A stretch of 64,000 nucleotides of DNA. Origin: Bradyrhizobium sp. SZCCT0231 (lineage in GTDB: Bacteria; Pseudomonadota; Alphaproteobacteria; Rhizobiales; Xanthobacteraceae). Positions 32,918 through 41,769 of the stretch are shown here, in pieces. The notes under the pieces are model-generated. The model was not told where the DNA came from, made no database searches, and saw nothing but the letters and a program-made list of their open reading frames with translations. The translations under genes and the position numbers were made by a program. How positions within the stretch are numbered: position 1 is the first letter of the stretch; the number at the start of each line of letters is the position of its first letter. The DNA is taken from positions 1 to 64,000 of the forward strand of contig NZ_JAFCKP010000006.1 of the NCBI RefSeq assembly GCF_018130245.1. Reading direction: 5' to 3'.

Positions 32918-34951
32918 ATGAAACAGACGACTGCATCGATTTTCGACGATCCCGGGCTGTTTGTGTTCGACCTGCTGCTTCGATTTCGTGGCGTCGACAG
33001 CAGCCTCGATCACATTCGCCAGCGGTTCGGCTCCGCGCCCATCGATGTCCCGGAAATGCTGGCCTATGCGAGGGAGCTCAATCTTTCCGCAACCTGCGTG
33101 CGAACCGATTGGGATAGGCTTTCAAGATTGGCCCTGCCCGGCATCCTGCCAATTCGCGGTGGGAGCTTTCTCCTGCTCGGAAAGGTGCATGGCCACGAGG
33201 CCGTAGTGATGTCCTCGGGGGCCGAAAGGCCATCCATCATTTCAAGACACGATCTCGAGTCCAATTGGGACGGACGACTGGTCGTGATCACCCGACGACG
33301 CGCCATCACCAGCTGGTTTCTGCGCGTTTCGCGATCCGTCCTGGAATTCCTCCGACGTTCAAAAGAGCGCTTCCTGTTCGTGGCGGCAAGGATGGCGGCA
33401 GCATTGTCGTCCCTCGCCGGTCGCGCGCCTGCAATCTCCAAGCCCCGGGCAGCGGCGCAGGCGCAGCCGCCCCAGAATGCAAACAGCGGGAACGCCGTCA
33501 TTGTTTTCGCGGATCACGCCCGCAAGCTGGGACGCGCCGTTGCCGGGCTCACGCCGTCCCGCAGCACTCATCCCAGCGAAGCACTCGCTTTCCTCCCTGC
33601 GGCGCTCGAAATCGTCGAGACTCCCCCCTCGCCGGTTGGACGCTCGATCGTCGTCAGTATAACGGCGGGCTTCGTTGTCGCCCTGATCTGGGCCTGCATT
33701 GGAACCATCGACATCGTCGCGATCGCTCCTGGCAAGATCATCCCGAGCGACCGCACCAAGACCGTCCAGCCCTTCGAGACCGCCGTTGTCCGTACAATCC
33801 ACGTTCAAGACGGCCAGTCCGTCAGAGCCGGTGATCGCCTGATTGATCTGGATGCGACCATGACCGCTGCAGAGCTGAATCGCCTCAAGAGCGATCTGCT
33901 GAGTTCGCAGCTCGATGTCGCCCGCCTGAAGGCGTTACTGTCGAACAAGTCCGACGCTGCTTCGGCCTTTGACCCGCCACCGGCCGCCACCCCTGCGCTG
34001 ATCGAGCTGCATCGTCGTTTTCTCGCCAGCCAAACCGCCGAGCAGACCACGAAGCTCGCCGCAATTGACCGCCAGATCTCGCAAAGGGAAGCTGAACGAG
34101 CCACTTCGAAAGCGTCGATCGACAAGCTGAAGGCTACGATCGGCCCGCTGCAGCAGCGCGTCGAAATACGCGAGCAGCTGTACCAGAAGGAACTCGGATC
34201 CAAGTTGCAATATTTGGCGGACTACCAGGAACTTCTCGGCCAACGGCAGGAAATACTCGTTCAGCAAAGCCGTTTCAGCGAAGCGGATGCGGCCATCGCG
34301 GTCCTGGCGGAGACCCGCAAGAAGACCATTGCCGAGTTCGAACGCACCTTGTTCGAGGAGCTCGTAAAGGCGGAACAGAAGGCCGCCGGCCTCAGTCAGG
34401 ACGTCATCAAGGCCGAGCGACACACCGGCCTGCAAAGCCTGACGGCGCCAATCGACGGCGTCGTACAGCAGCTCGCCGTTCATACGGTTGGAGGTGTGGT
34501 CACGCCCGCGCAACCAGTCATGATGATCGTTCCGCTCGAGAGCAATCTCGAAGTCGAAGCCATGATCTCAAATCAGGATATCGGCTTCGTCGAAGCAGGC
34601 CAGGACGCAGCGATCAAGATCGATACCTTCAACTTTACCCGGTACGGACTGATACAGGGCAAGGTCATCAGTATCTCCCAGGATGCCATTCCCCGCAACA
34701 AACCGCCGGAAAACAACAACGCGAAGTCGCTGGGCATGGGGACGGCCAGCAGCGAGCCGCAGGGGCAAGAGCTGGTCTATTCGGCACGCGTGTCACTCGA
34801 CCGCAACTACATGAACGTCGAGAACAAGCGCGTCGGCCTTTCTCCCGGCATGGCCGCCACCGTCGAGATCAAGTCCGGCTCACGCAGCGTCATTGGTTAT
34901 CTCTTGTCACCGATCATGCGGTACAAGCAGGAAAGCTTGCGCGAGCGATAG
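32918..34951 (+). CDS. HlyD-family secretion adaptor with extra N-terminal C39-like domain
   Basis: A 677-residue protein; normal HlyD adaptors are near 440 to 480. The HlyD part starts at about 223 (FLPAALEIVETPPSP), with a membrane helix at 243 to 265, the lipoyl-like VVRTIHVQDGQSVRAGDRL, a long coiled coil (about 340 to 500) and the C-terminal LLSPIMRYKQESLRER. The extra region 10 to 135 aligns throughout with the C39-like domain of the upstream ABC transporter (RFRG, IRQRFG, VRTDWDRLS, LESNWDG, VITRRR). Catalytic Cys is replaced (D-P-G). A Pro/Ala-rich linker (about 165 to 215) follows. The domain would be cytosolic, so it could also recruit cargo. Confidence 0.9.
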   Translation: MKQTTASIFDDPGLFVFDLLLRFRGVDSSLDHIRQRFGSAPIDVPEMLAYARELNLSATCVRTDWDRLSRLALPGILPIRGGSFLLLGKVHGHEAVVMSSGAERPSIISRHDLESNWDGRLVVITRRRAITSWFLRVSRSVLEFLRRSKERFLFVAARMAAALSSLAGRAPAISKPRAAAQAQPPQNANSGNAVIVFADHARKLGRAVAGLTPSRSTHPSEALAFLPAALEIVETPPSPVGRSIVVSITAGFVVALIWACIGTIDIVAIAPGKIIPSDRTKTVQPFETAVVRTIHVQDGQSVRAGDRLIDLDATMTAAELNRLKSDLLSSQLDVARLKALLSNKSDAASAFDPPPAATPALIELHRRFLASQTAEQTTKLAAIDRQISQREAERATSKASIDKLKATIGPLQQRVEIREQLYQKELGSKLQYLADYQELLGQRQEILVQQSRFSEADAAIAVLAETRKKTIAEFERTLFEELVKAEQKAAGLSQDVIKAERHTGLQSLTAPIDGVVQQLAVHTVGGVVTPAQPVMMIVPLESNLEVEAMISNQDIGFVEAGQDAAIKIDTFNFTRYGLIQGKVISISQDAIPRNKPPENNNAKSLGMGTASSEPQGQELVYSARVSLDRNYMNVENKRVGLSPGMAATVEIKSGSRSVIGYLLSPIMRYKQESLRER

Positions 34952-34996
34952 CGAGCCAGCTGCAGCGCACACGCTGCCGGTCGCAATATCCCGCTG

Positions 34997-35377
34997 CTAC
35001 CGATGACGCTTCGCGGATGTCGGCATGCGGGCTTCAATCAGATACCCCAAGCCGAGAGCCAAACGGCTGGCGCCGACCCCGCACACCGCTCCGATGGCCT
35101 TCACGAGGGCATCGAGAAGCCGGGCATGCCGATCTGGCGTTAGCAGCTGGACACTTTCGAGAATAAGCGCGCTGAGGATCATCATGACAAAGATGCCTCG
35201 CGTGCGATGTGGCGCGCCGAACGCAAAGGCAAAGCCCGTTACGGCAAAGGCAGCGAAGTGCTCGAGCCGAAGGCCGGCCAATGTCGGACGGCTCTGAATC
35301 GGGGATAGCGTTGCAAATGCGATAAATACGAGTGCCGCCCACCCGAAGATGATGGCGGCCCTTTGGATCATGGCCAT
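34997..35377 (-). CDS. VanZ-family membrane protein
   Basis: A 126-residue protein with about four membrane segments. VanZ features are ATLSPIQSRP, RLEHFAAFAVTGFAFAFG, SALILESVQLLTPDRHARLLDALVK and GAVCGVGAS. Small VanZ-like proteins are frequent in exopolysaccharide clusters; their function is not settled. Start 35377 (MAMIQRAAII) is chosen because the longer frame adds an Arg-rich stretch without hydrophobicity. It is convergent with the HlyD gene. Confidence 0.75.
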   Translation of the reverse strand: MAMIQRAAIIFGWAALVFIAFATLSPIQSRPTLAGLRLEHFAAFAVTGFAFAFGAPHRTRGIFVMMILSALILESVQLLTPDRHARLLDALVKAIGAVCGVGASRLALGLGYLIEARMPTSAKRHR

Positions 35378-35500
35378 TTGCTCGTCCGTGCCGGCTCGAA
35401 TTCGGGCAAGCGAGCGATCGCCAGCAAACGCGTCCAACCGGCTGGCATTCGGCCGTCTCGGGTCCTGTCGGCGCGCCAAATGCGCCTAGCCTTGACCACA

Positions 35501-36862
35501 CTAACTCTTCGGGCGCGGCTCGATTTGCTGGATGAGACTAGCCGCCCTCAGCCCGGCCGCGGCCTCCTTTATTGTACCCCAAGGCAACTTGGATCGTTCG
35601 GCGATATCGAGGAGCGAATGATCCCCGTCCGACATATTCAGGACCCACAGCACCGCCATCTGGAAGTCTCCGGCCGCGAGCCCGCCGAGTCCACGGTAGA
35701 GGCCATAATTGCCCAGTTTTGGTTCGCAGAATGGCTTCTCGTTCCGAAAGCAGGCGTTGTTCTCGATGACATCGATAGCTGCAATCGCCTTCGTCAGGGT
35801 ATCGTACAACGCGGCGGGACGAACAAAGTCCAGATTGTCGGCCGAGCTGTGATACTCCGTGAATTTGCCGAAGGGCGTTCGCATCACGGTCCCGATCGGG
35901 AGGTTGAAGCCGGGCGAGCAATATTGCCGTTCGTCGTAGCCGTAGGGAGAAAACTCCTGGATTTCGTGCGGTTCGCCGCTCTGCTCAAGCACGTAAGACC
36001 AGGCGCGATCGATCTCCGCGTTGCCGCGGCGGCTCTTCTTATAGGTCATCGCCCCCGCATCGCCGGCGCAGGTCAACACAAATCCATGCTTCACGCGACC
36101 GACGTGAGCCTCGTTGAGCGCCAGCCAGGTAATCGCCCCGATCGTGCCGGGAACGAACACGAAGCGATAAGTGTACCTGAGCTCCATCTTCCGCAGGTGC
36201 TGGGCGAGCGCCGTTGCCACCGCGATTCCGGACAGGTTGTCATTGCAGAGCGACGGGTGACAGATATGGCAGGAGATCAGCACCTCCTCCGAGGTCCGCC
36301 CAAGCAGTCTCAGATCCCCATAAGTCAGATGGCCCGGAGCGAGATCCGCATCGATGCAGATCTCGTAATCGTCCTCCTGCATCGCCAATAGTTGATCGTG
36401 CGACAGACAGAAGCCCCAGGTCTGCTTGTAATAGCTGGTCCGATAGGGGATCCAGTCCGGCTTATCCGGATCCGAATAGAGGTGAGGCTTGAGCTCCTCG
36501 AGCGTCATGCGCGCCCTCACCGGCATGCTGTAGCCAAGAAGGTGCAGGTTCGACTCCTTGAAGTCGATCACGCGCTCGCCGGCGCTGTTCTTGACGTACG
36601 CATCGCGCACGTTCCACTCCAGTGGAACGGTCCAATCAAACACCTGGAGGCCGGACGGCACTTCGCAGGTGGTGAGCGGAATATGGTTTCGGATGAGATC
36701 GATCGTTCTTCGGACCCCATCCCCCGTTATGCTTCGGGCAATAGGATACATGTCTGCGATAAACGCGTGGAGTGCACGTCCGGTCTTGTCCGCCGACAGG
36801 TCGACGGCCGCGTCACTCTCCCTGAGATCAGAGAGGTCTGCATGCCTTGCTATATCATCCAT
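35501..36862 (-). CDS. DUF4910-family protein (aminopeptidase-like, with C-terminal winged helix)
   Basis: A 453-residue protein matching DUF4910 proteins of polysaccharide clusters. It has YPIARSITGDGVRRTIDLI at the start, then peptidase-like motifs CHICHPSLCNDNLSGIA (His and Asp metal ligands), FVPGTIGAITWLALNE and HSSADNLDFV. The last 80 residues look like a winged helix. M28-type zinc binding is plausible, but its substrate in sugar metabolism is unknown. It follows the methyltransferase by 28 nt on the same strand. Confidence 0.82.
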   Translation of the reverse strand: MDDIARHADLSDLRESDAAVDLSADKTGRALHAFIADMYPIARSITGDGVRRTIDLIRNHIPLTTCEVPSGLQVFDWTVPLEWNVRDAYVKNSAGERVIDFKESNLHLLGYSMPVRARMTLEELKPHLYSDPDKPDWIPYRTSYYKQTWGFCLSHDQLLAMQEDDYEICIDADLAPGHLTYGDLRLLGRTSEEVLISCHICHPSLCNDNLSGIAVATALAQHLRKMELRYTYRFVFVPGTIGAITWLALNEAHVGRVKHGFVLTCAGDAGAMTYKKSRRGNAEIDRAWSYVLEQSGEPHEIQEFSPYGYDERQYCSPGFNLPIGTVMRTPFGKFTEYHSSADNLDFVRPAALYDTLTKAIAAIDVIENNACFRNEKPFCEPKLGNYGLYRGLGGLAAGDFQMAVLWVLNMSDGDHSLLDIAERSKLPWGTIKEAAAGLRAASLIQQIEPRPKS

Positions 36863-36890
36863 GCGTCCCCTCCCCGGGATCCCGATTGAC

Positions 36891-38180
36891 TCAATCCACG
36901 ATCCTGGGCTCGGGAATCGGCACCACGAACTGTGCGCCCCAGCTGCGGGCGAACGACAGCTGGCTGACGATCTCCCGCTTCAGGTTCCAGGGCAGAATGA
37001 GTATGTAGTCCGGCTTTGTCACGTTGATGCGCTCGGGCTCGAGAATTGGAATGTGAGATCCCGGCAGCAACGACCCCTGCTTGTGCGGGTTTCGGTCGAC
37101 CGTATACTCAATGAGATCAGTGGTAATGCCGCAGTAGTTCAGGAGAGTGTTGCCCTTGGCAGGGGCGCCGTACCCGACGACGCGCTTGCCCTGTCGCTTC
37201 GCCTCCTCGAGGAAGGAAAGAAGCTTTTGCCTGGTTTGCAGGGCGCGATCTTCGAACGCGTCGTAGTAGTCGAGATTGGCGTATCCGGCGTCGATCTCGC
37301 GGCGTCTGAGATCCAGGACCCGATGGGAGATCGGGTGCCATCCCTTGTTGGCGTGCTGAGCATAGATCCGCAACGAACCACCATGGGTCGGCAACTCTTC
37401 GACATCGAACAATGTCAAGCCATGTGCCGCGAAGATCTTCTCGACGGCAATGAGCGAGAAGTATGAAAAGTGCTCATGATAGATCGTGTCGATCTGACAT
37501 TCGTCAAACAGACGCATCAGATGGGGGAATTCCATCGTGATAACACCGGCATCAGCGAGAAGAACGCTCATGCCTTTGACGAAGTCGTTCAAGTTCGGCA
37601 CGTGAGCCAGGACGTTGTTTCCGATCAACAGATCGGCGCGCAGCCCCTCGCGTCGCAAGGTACGAGCCACACGTTCGCCGAAGAACTCCACACGGGTCGG
37701 AATGCCCTTCGCGCGCGCCACGGCGGCGACGTTCTGGGCCGGCTCGATGCCGAGAACCGGCACATCGGCTTCGACGAAATATTGCAGCAAATAGCCGTCG
37801 TTGCTTGCGATCTCGACGACCTTGCTGTTCGCTCCGATTCCGAACCTTTCGATGACGCGGGTGACGTAGGACTTGGCATGCTGCAGCCATGAATCGCTAT
37901 AGGACGAAAAGTAGGCATAGTCCCCGAAGATATTCTCCGGCGCCTCCCATTCCTCGAGTTGGACGAGGAAGCACTCTCCGCAAACGAAGGCTCGCAACGG
38001 AAAGAAACGCTCGTCCTGCTTGGCCTTCTCGTTTCGAAGATAGGAATTCGCCAACGGAGACATTCCGAGATCGATGAACACGCGTTCGAGGGGCGCGTTG
38101 CAGAAACGACAACAGCTCAACTCCATTGCATGCGCGGTTGGCGCTTTGACGTTAAGGGTGGATGCCGCTTCCTTCAGCAT
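36891..38180 (-). CDS. Sugar C-methyltransferase (NovU/TylC3-like, zinc-binding)
   Basis: A 429-residue three-part methyltransferase. The N-terminal zinc domain has CRFCNAPLERVFIDLGMSPL and CGECFLVQLE; the SAM domain has VVEIASNDGYLLQYF and LGIEPAQNVA; the C-terminal part has GYGAPAKGNTLLNYCGI. Enzymes of this type C-methylate dTDP/CDP-keto-deoxysugars, making branched sugars. With RfbF and RfbC nearby, a branched deoxysugar in the polymer is likely. The frame is open up to 38261, but the palindrome at 38248 would then be inside it, so ATG 38180 (or 38126) is preferred. Confidence 0.87.
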   Translation of the reverse strand: MLKEAASTLNVKAPTAHAMELSCCRFCNAPLERVFIDLGMSPLANSYLRNEKAKQDERFFPLRAFVCGECFLVQLEEWEAPENIFGDYAYFSSYSDSWLQHAKSYVTRVIERFGIGANSKVVEIASNDGYLLQYFVEADVPVLGIEPAQNVAAVARAKGIPTRVEFFGERVARTLRREGLRADLLIGNNVLAHVPNLNDFVKGMSVLLADAGVITMEFPHLMRLFDECQIDTIYHEHFSYFSLIAVEKIFAAHGLTLFDVEELPTHGGSLRIYAQHANKGWHPISHRVLDLRRREIDAGYANLDYYDAFEDRALQTRQKLLSFLEEAKRQGKRVVGYGAPAKGNTLLNYCGITTDLIEYTVDRNPHKQGSLLPGSHIPILEPERINVTKPDYILILPWNLKREIVSQLSFARSWGAQFVVPIPEPRIVD

Positions 38181-38247
38181 TCTATGGCTCCTGCCGGTGG
38201 CAATCTGTGATGTCACCGAAAGGCTAGCGTTGGCCGGGGCAGAGCTA

Positions 38248-38261
38248 TTGACGGTCGTCAA
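38248..38261. promoter_or_regulatory. TTGA-N6-TCAA palindrome TTGACGGTCGTCAA
   Basis: Exact TTGAC-N4-GTCAA site, 68 bp upstream of the C-methyltransferase start at 38180 on the minus strand. The rfbC gene on the other side ends there, so the box serves the methyltransferase/DUF4910 transcript. Confidence 0.75.
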
Positions 38262-38298
38262 GTCACACTCGCTTTTTTTGCGAACGCGGGGCCCTCAC

Positions 38299-38874
38299 CT
38301 ACCTGGATGCGACGACATTCATGCGGGCCTTCAGTTCGTCCCCGATGTCGCCGTAGGGCTTCCATGCCCTGTCACGGTCCGAGAGCACGCGCACCTCCGC
38401 CGGCCAGGAAATTCCGAGCGAAGGATCGTCATGCGGCAGCCCACCTTCTGCGCCTGGCGTGTAATAGTTGCTTATGAGATAAATCAGCTCCGTGTCGTCG
38501 GTGAGCGTGACGAATCCATGCGCGAAGCGTTCCGGTATGTAGAGCCCGCGGCCATTGTCCGCGGAGAGGTTGACGGTGACGTGCCGCAGATAGGTTGGCG
38601 ATTCCGGCCGCAGGTCGACGATCACGTCGGCCACCGCCCCCCTGGTGCATCGGACATACTTGCTTTCGGCAGCGGGCGGATACTGAAAATGCAGACCGCG
38701 CAAAGTCCCGCGCTTTGCGTTGTAGCTGATACTTCCCTGCGCAACCACGGGCTTGAGGCCGTGCGCGAGGAATGTGTCGGCGCAAAATACCCGAGCGAAG
38801 TATCCGCGGTTGTCCTGATGCCTATCGATCTCCACCGTGTAGGCGCCGGCGAGGATGGTTTCGGAAAATATCAT
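38299..38874 (-). CDS. rfbC: dTDP-4-dehydrorhamnose 3,5-epimerase-family protein
   Basis: A 191-residue RmlC-like cupin. Motifs include DNRGYFARVFCADTFLAHGL, the catalytic His in LRGLHFQYPP, KYVRCTRGAVADVIVDLRP and IPERFAHGFVTLTDD. It epimerises C3 and/or C5 of a 4-keto-6-deoxyhexose nucleotide. No rmlA, rmlB or rmlD is in the window, while rfbF is, so the substrate here may be a CDP- rather than a dTDP-sugar. It follows a small membrane protein gene by 21 nt. Confidence 0.88.
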   Translation of the reverse strand: MIFSETILAGAYTVEIDRHQDNRGYFARVFCADTFLAHGLKPVVAQGSISYNAKRGTLRGLHFQYPPAAESKYVRCTRGAVADVIVDLRPESPTYLRHVTVNLSADNGRGLYIPERFAHGFVTLTDDTELIYLISNYYTPGAEGGLPHDDPSLGISWPAEVRVLSDRDRAWKPYGDIGDELKARMNVVASR

Positions 38875-38895
38875 GCGACGGACGAATTTGTTCAG

Positions 38896-39063
38896 CTACG
38901 ACAGAAACACGATCCGACAAAGTTTGATGGCAAGCCAGAGCAGGGCGAGATCCCACGCAACGACACTGACCAGCGCAACTGCGATGGCGAGGACGGGCCA
39001 ATCGAGGGTGGCCCTGAATTGGGTTGCGTAGGATGCGGTCCTGATTTGATCGAATTCAGACAT
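38896..39063 (-). CDS. Small membrane protein preceding rfbC
   Basis: A 55-residue protein with one long hydrophobic segment (about residues 22 to 53, WPVLAIAVALVSVVAWDLAL and on). The start at 39063 is the last ATG before it. A degenerate copy of the locus palindrome is 60 bp upstream, the same distance as for other genes, which supports real transcription. Function unknown; not a recognised family. Confidence 0.45.
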   Translation of the reverse strand: MSEFDQIRTASYATQFRATLDWPVLAIAVALVSVVAWDLALLWLAIKLCRIVFLS

Positions 39064-39122
39064 TGCCCGCGCAATCTGTGACGTGACCTCACGGCAGCTT
39101 AGCCAAAGCCAGGCTCGCAAAT

Positions 39123-39136
39123 CTGACAAAGCTCAA
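39123..39136. promoter_or_regulatory. Degenerate locus palindrome CTGACAAAGCTCAA
   Basis: One mismatch to TTGA-N6-TCAA (C for the first T). It sits 60 bp upstream of the small membrane protein start, in the same window of distances as the exact sites. Weaker evidence than the others. Confidence 0.4.
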
Positions 39137-39317
39137 TAACGGGGGCTGCACAAGGGCGGCGTCCAAACGACGCCGTGGGTAGGGCTGCTCCCCGCCGGGC
39201 CTGGCTCGATCCCCCAGGGGGGGGAATGCCGAAAAGTCGGCGACCTGCGCTCCGCTCGAACCGCACTGCGGCAATCGGAAAAGATCGCCCGGAATCCCGG
39301 TCGGGGCTGGCGCCAAG

Positions 39318-39331
39318 TTGAGAACCCTCAA
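39318..39331. promoter_or_regulatory. TTGA-N6-TCAA palindrome TTGAGAACCCTCAA
   Basis: Exact TTGA-N6-TCAA with symmetric TTGAG/CTCAA halves, 87 bp upstream of the aminotransferase start at 39418. The surrounding 39064-39417 gap holds no other gene that I can support. Confidence 0.65.
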
Positions 39332-39417
39332 ATTCGTGGCGTTCTTGTGTCATCAGATGCGCTCGGGCGGCGCGCAATTGCGGTTTTCACAAATCACGCG
39401 TTGAGAGGGCTTTGACG

Positions 39418-40812
39418 ATGAACATTCGGTCACGTTTTTTCTCGGAAGCAAACCAGGACAGTTTCGCAAGATCGGGAGCGCTGCGATTTCGAGCGCGAGC
39501 TGCGATTCCAGGCGGAGCACATACCTACGCGAAGGGCGACGATCAGTACCCGCTCCTCGCGCCAGGCTTCATCTCAAGAGGCTCGGGCTGCCATGTATGG
39601 GACGTCGACGGCAACGAGTTCATCGAATACGGAATGGGACTGCGCGCAGTGTCGCTGGGCCATGGCTTTCCCGCTGTCGTGAACGCCGCAGTCGAGCAAC
39701 TGTCACGAGGCACGAACTTTACGCGGCCTTCGGCGCTCGAGGTCGAATGTGCGGAACGCCTGATCGCGCTCGTCCCCGGCGCCGACATGGCGAAATTCAC
39801 CAAGGACGGATCGACGGCCACCACGGCTGCAATCCGGCTTGCCCGAGCATACACGGGCCGGGACATGATAGCGCTTTGCTCCGACCATCCCTTCTTCTCC
39901 TACGACGACTGGGCGATCTGCACGACCCCCATGAACGCCGGCATTCCGCAGGCGACGGCGCAACTGACACAGGGCTTCCGATATAATGACCTGTCCTCCG
40001 CGGAGGCGCTCTTCGCCCGGCACCCCGGTCGGATGGCAGCCCTGATCCTCGAAGCCGAAAAGGAAGTGCCGCCGGCTCCAGACTATCTCGCCGCGCTGCG
40101 CGAGCTCTGTCATCGGAACGGTGCCCTTTTGATCATCGACGAGATGATCACTGGCTTTCGATGGCCGGAGTGCTCTGCCCAGCGTCACCATGGAATAGAG
40201 GCCGATCTATCGACCTTCGGCAAGGCGATGGGCAACGGCATCGCCATTTCTGCGCTGCTCGGCAAGCGCGAGATCATGGAGCTGGGCGGCCTCGATCACG
40301 ATCGCGATCGCGTCTTCCTGCTTTCGACGACACATGGCGCCGAGACTCACGCATTGGCTGCGGCCTTGGCCGTCATGGATACCTACCGGGACGAGCCGGT
40401 CATCGAGACGCTCCACCGCCAAGGACACCGCCTCAAGGCGGGCATCGAAGAGGCCACGCAGCGCCGTGGACTGACCAGCTACTTCAAGCTCGCGGGCCGG
40501 GCGTCAAATCTGGTCTATGCCTGTTGCGATCGCGACGGCATACCATCACAGATCTTCCGCACATTGTTTCTCCAGGAGACAATCCGCCGCGGCTTGCTGG
40601 CGCCCTCATTGGTCACGAGCTATTCCCATTCCAACGATGATATCGACCGGTCCATCGAAGCCATCGACGGCGCACTCGCCGTATATCGGAGGGCATTGGA
40701 GGACGGGCCGGAAGCTCATTTGATTGGCCGGTCGGTCGCGCCGGTATTCCGTCGACGAGCCGGGCTTGGCGCGATCGCAACGCCGAAATCCGAAGTTCGC
40801 CGTTCAGGCTAG
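39418..40812 (+). CDS. Class III aminotransferase (glutamate-1-semialdehyde aminomutase-like)
   Basis: A 464-residue PLP enzyme. It has the HemL-like start RFRARAAIPGGAHTYAKGDD, then VWDVDGNEFIEYGMGL, the substrate-side FTKDGSTATTAAIRLARA, the cofactor Asp in LLIIDEMITGFRW, and the Schiff-base Lys in STFGKAMGNGIAI. It is longer than true HemL, and relatives of this type occur in polysaccharide clusters, so it probably acts on a sugar or side-group precursor rather than in haem synthesis. The start at 39418 has GAGAGGG upstream. Confidence 0.82.
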   Translation: MNIRSRFFSEANQDSFARSGALRFRARAAIPGGAHTYAKGDDQYPLLAPGFISRGSGCHVWDVDGNEFIEYGMGLRAVSLGHGFPAVVNAAVEQLSRGTNFTRPSALEVECAERLIALVPGADMAKFTKDGSTATTAAIRLARAYTGRDMIALCSDHPFFSYDDWAICTTPMNAGIPQATAQLTQGFRYNDLSSAEALFARHPGRMAALILEAEKEVPPAPDYLAALRELCHRNGALLIIDEMITGFRWPECSAQRHHGIEADLSTFGKAMGNGIAISALLGKREIMELGGLDHDRDRVFLLSTTHGAETHALAAALAVMDTYRDEPVIETLHRQGHRLKAGIEEATQRRGLTSYFKLAGRASNLVYACCDRDGIPSQIFRTLFLQETIRRGLLAPSLVTSYSHSNDDIDRSIEAIDGALAVYRRALEDGPEAHLIGRSVAPVFRRRAGLGAIATPKSEVRRSG

Positions 40813-40904
40813 CGAGAATCCGGTTGATCGATCAAAGCCTAACGCGCCAGCAATTGTGTCTATTTCGATCTCCATATGATCGCACCCGGCATCCGAAAAT
40901 GAAT

Positions 40905-40935
40905 CGCCGCGAACTACAAGAAGCAGTTCGCGGCG
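40905..40935. terminator. Bidirectional hairpin between converging genes
   Basis: CGCCGCGAACT (40905-40915) and its exact complement (40925-40935) form an 11-bp stem with a 9-nt loop, between the converging aminotransferase and Crp/Fnr genes. On the minus strand an A/T-rich ATTCATTTT follows. Probably terminates both. Confidence 0.6.
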
Positions 40936-40959
40936 GGACGCTCGTAACGCTATATCCGC

Positions 40960-41625
40960 TCAATCAGCGGCTCGTCCGTTCGAAATCCTCGCAAGTCCCT
41001 CAAGATCGATGAACTTGATCGTCTTGCGATTGGGAAGGTCGATGACCTTCTTCGCCTTGAACTCGGCCAGGGTACGACAAACCGTTTCGAGCGACGTCCC
41101 AACGTGGTCTGCGATATCGGCTCGGGGCAACTGAAGCCGAAGCGCGCCAGGACGTTTGGGGTCCGCGCGCAAGTGCGGCCGAATGCGCAGCAAGAGCCAA
41201 GCTATGCGGGCCACGCAGTTCTTTTGGCTCATGGTCATCACCAGGGTGAGCGTATCTGCCAGCACCTGATGGGCACCACACGGCTCGTCGCTCCGGCACA
41301 CCCCGGAAGTCTTCGATCGGATGACGCGACAATCCGTCACGGCCTCCGCAGTGAACTGTTGATGGGTAGGATGGCTCGGCATGACGACATCGCCGGGCCA
41401 GTAGAAGGCAAGTATTTGGCGATTTCCGTTCTCGAGCAGGCGCACGGCCCGCACGACGCCCTCGACGATCTGAATCTTCTGAGCTTCTTCTTCGCCTTCC
41501 CAAAAGAGAGCCCTGCAACGAGGGACGAAAGACGTGGACGGGCGCCGGAAATCGGGAATATTGGTTGACCTATGAACTAGCGAAGGCGATCTACTATCCT
41601 GGATCGAAGTGGATTCTCTAAGCAT
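40960..41625 (-). CDS. Crp/Fnr-family transcriptional regulator
   Basis: A 221-residue regulator. The cNMP-like beta domain runs from about 35 to 125 (IQIVEGVVRAVRLLENGNRQ, LAFYWPGDVV). The helix-turn-helix at about 165 to 197 reads LPRADIADHVGTSLETVCRT; Glu180 and Arg184 occupy the DNA-contacting positions of FNR (E-x-x-S-R), with Cys183 for Ser. The N-terminal Cys cluster of FNR is absent, so no oxygen-sensing iron-sulfur cluster is expected. E-x3-R recognises TGA cores, so this is the prime candidate for the TTGA-N6-TCAA sites of the locus. GAGGTGA precedes the start. Signal unknown. Confidence 0.88.
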   Translation of the reverse strand: MLRESTSIQDSRSPSLVHRSTNIPDFRRPSTSFVPRCRALFWEGEEEAQKIQIVEGVVRAVRLLENGNRQILAFYWPGDVVMPSHPTHQQFTAEAVTDCRVIRSKTSGVCRSDEPCGAHQVLADTLTLVMTMSQKNCVARIAWLLLRIRPHLRADPKRPGALRLQLPRADIADHVGTSLETVCRTLAEFKAKKVIDLPNRKTIKFIDLEGLARISNGRAAD

Positions 41626-41769
41626 TTGAACTCACCTCAGCACGTAATCCAATACGCTGAAGTGTAGGCGCTCCTGATCCGAAGGATATTCAGGCTGATG
41701 CAGTAGGATTTTTCCGGTTCCGCCTAAGCCGTTTGGACTAGTCCATCCGGCGAAGAAACTATTCGTTGC

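Noticed and set aside
40824-40835. TTGATCGATCAA palindrome
   Set aside because: Spacing is N4, not N6 as in the regulon sites, and it lies between two converging genes, where no promoter is expected.
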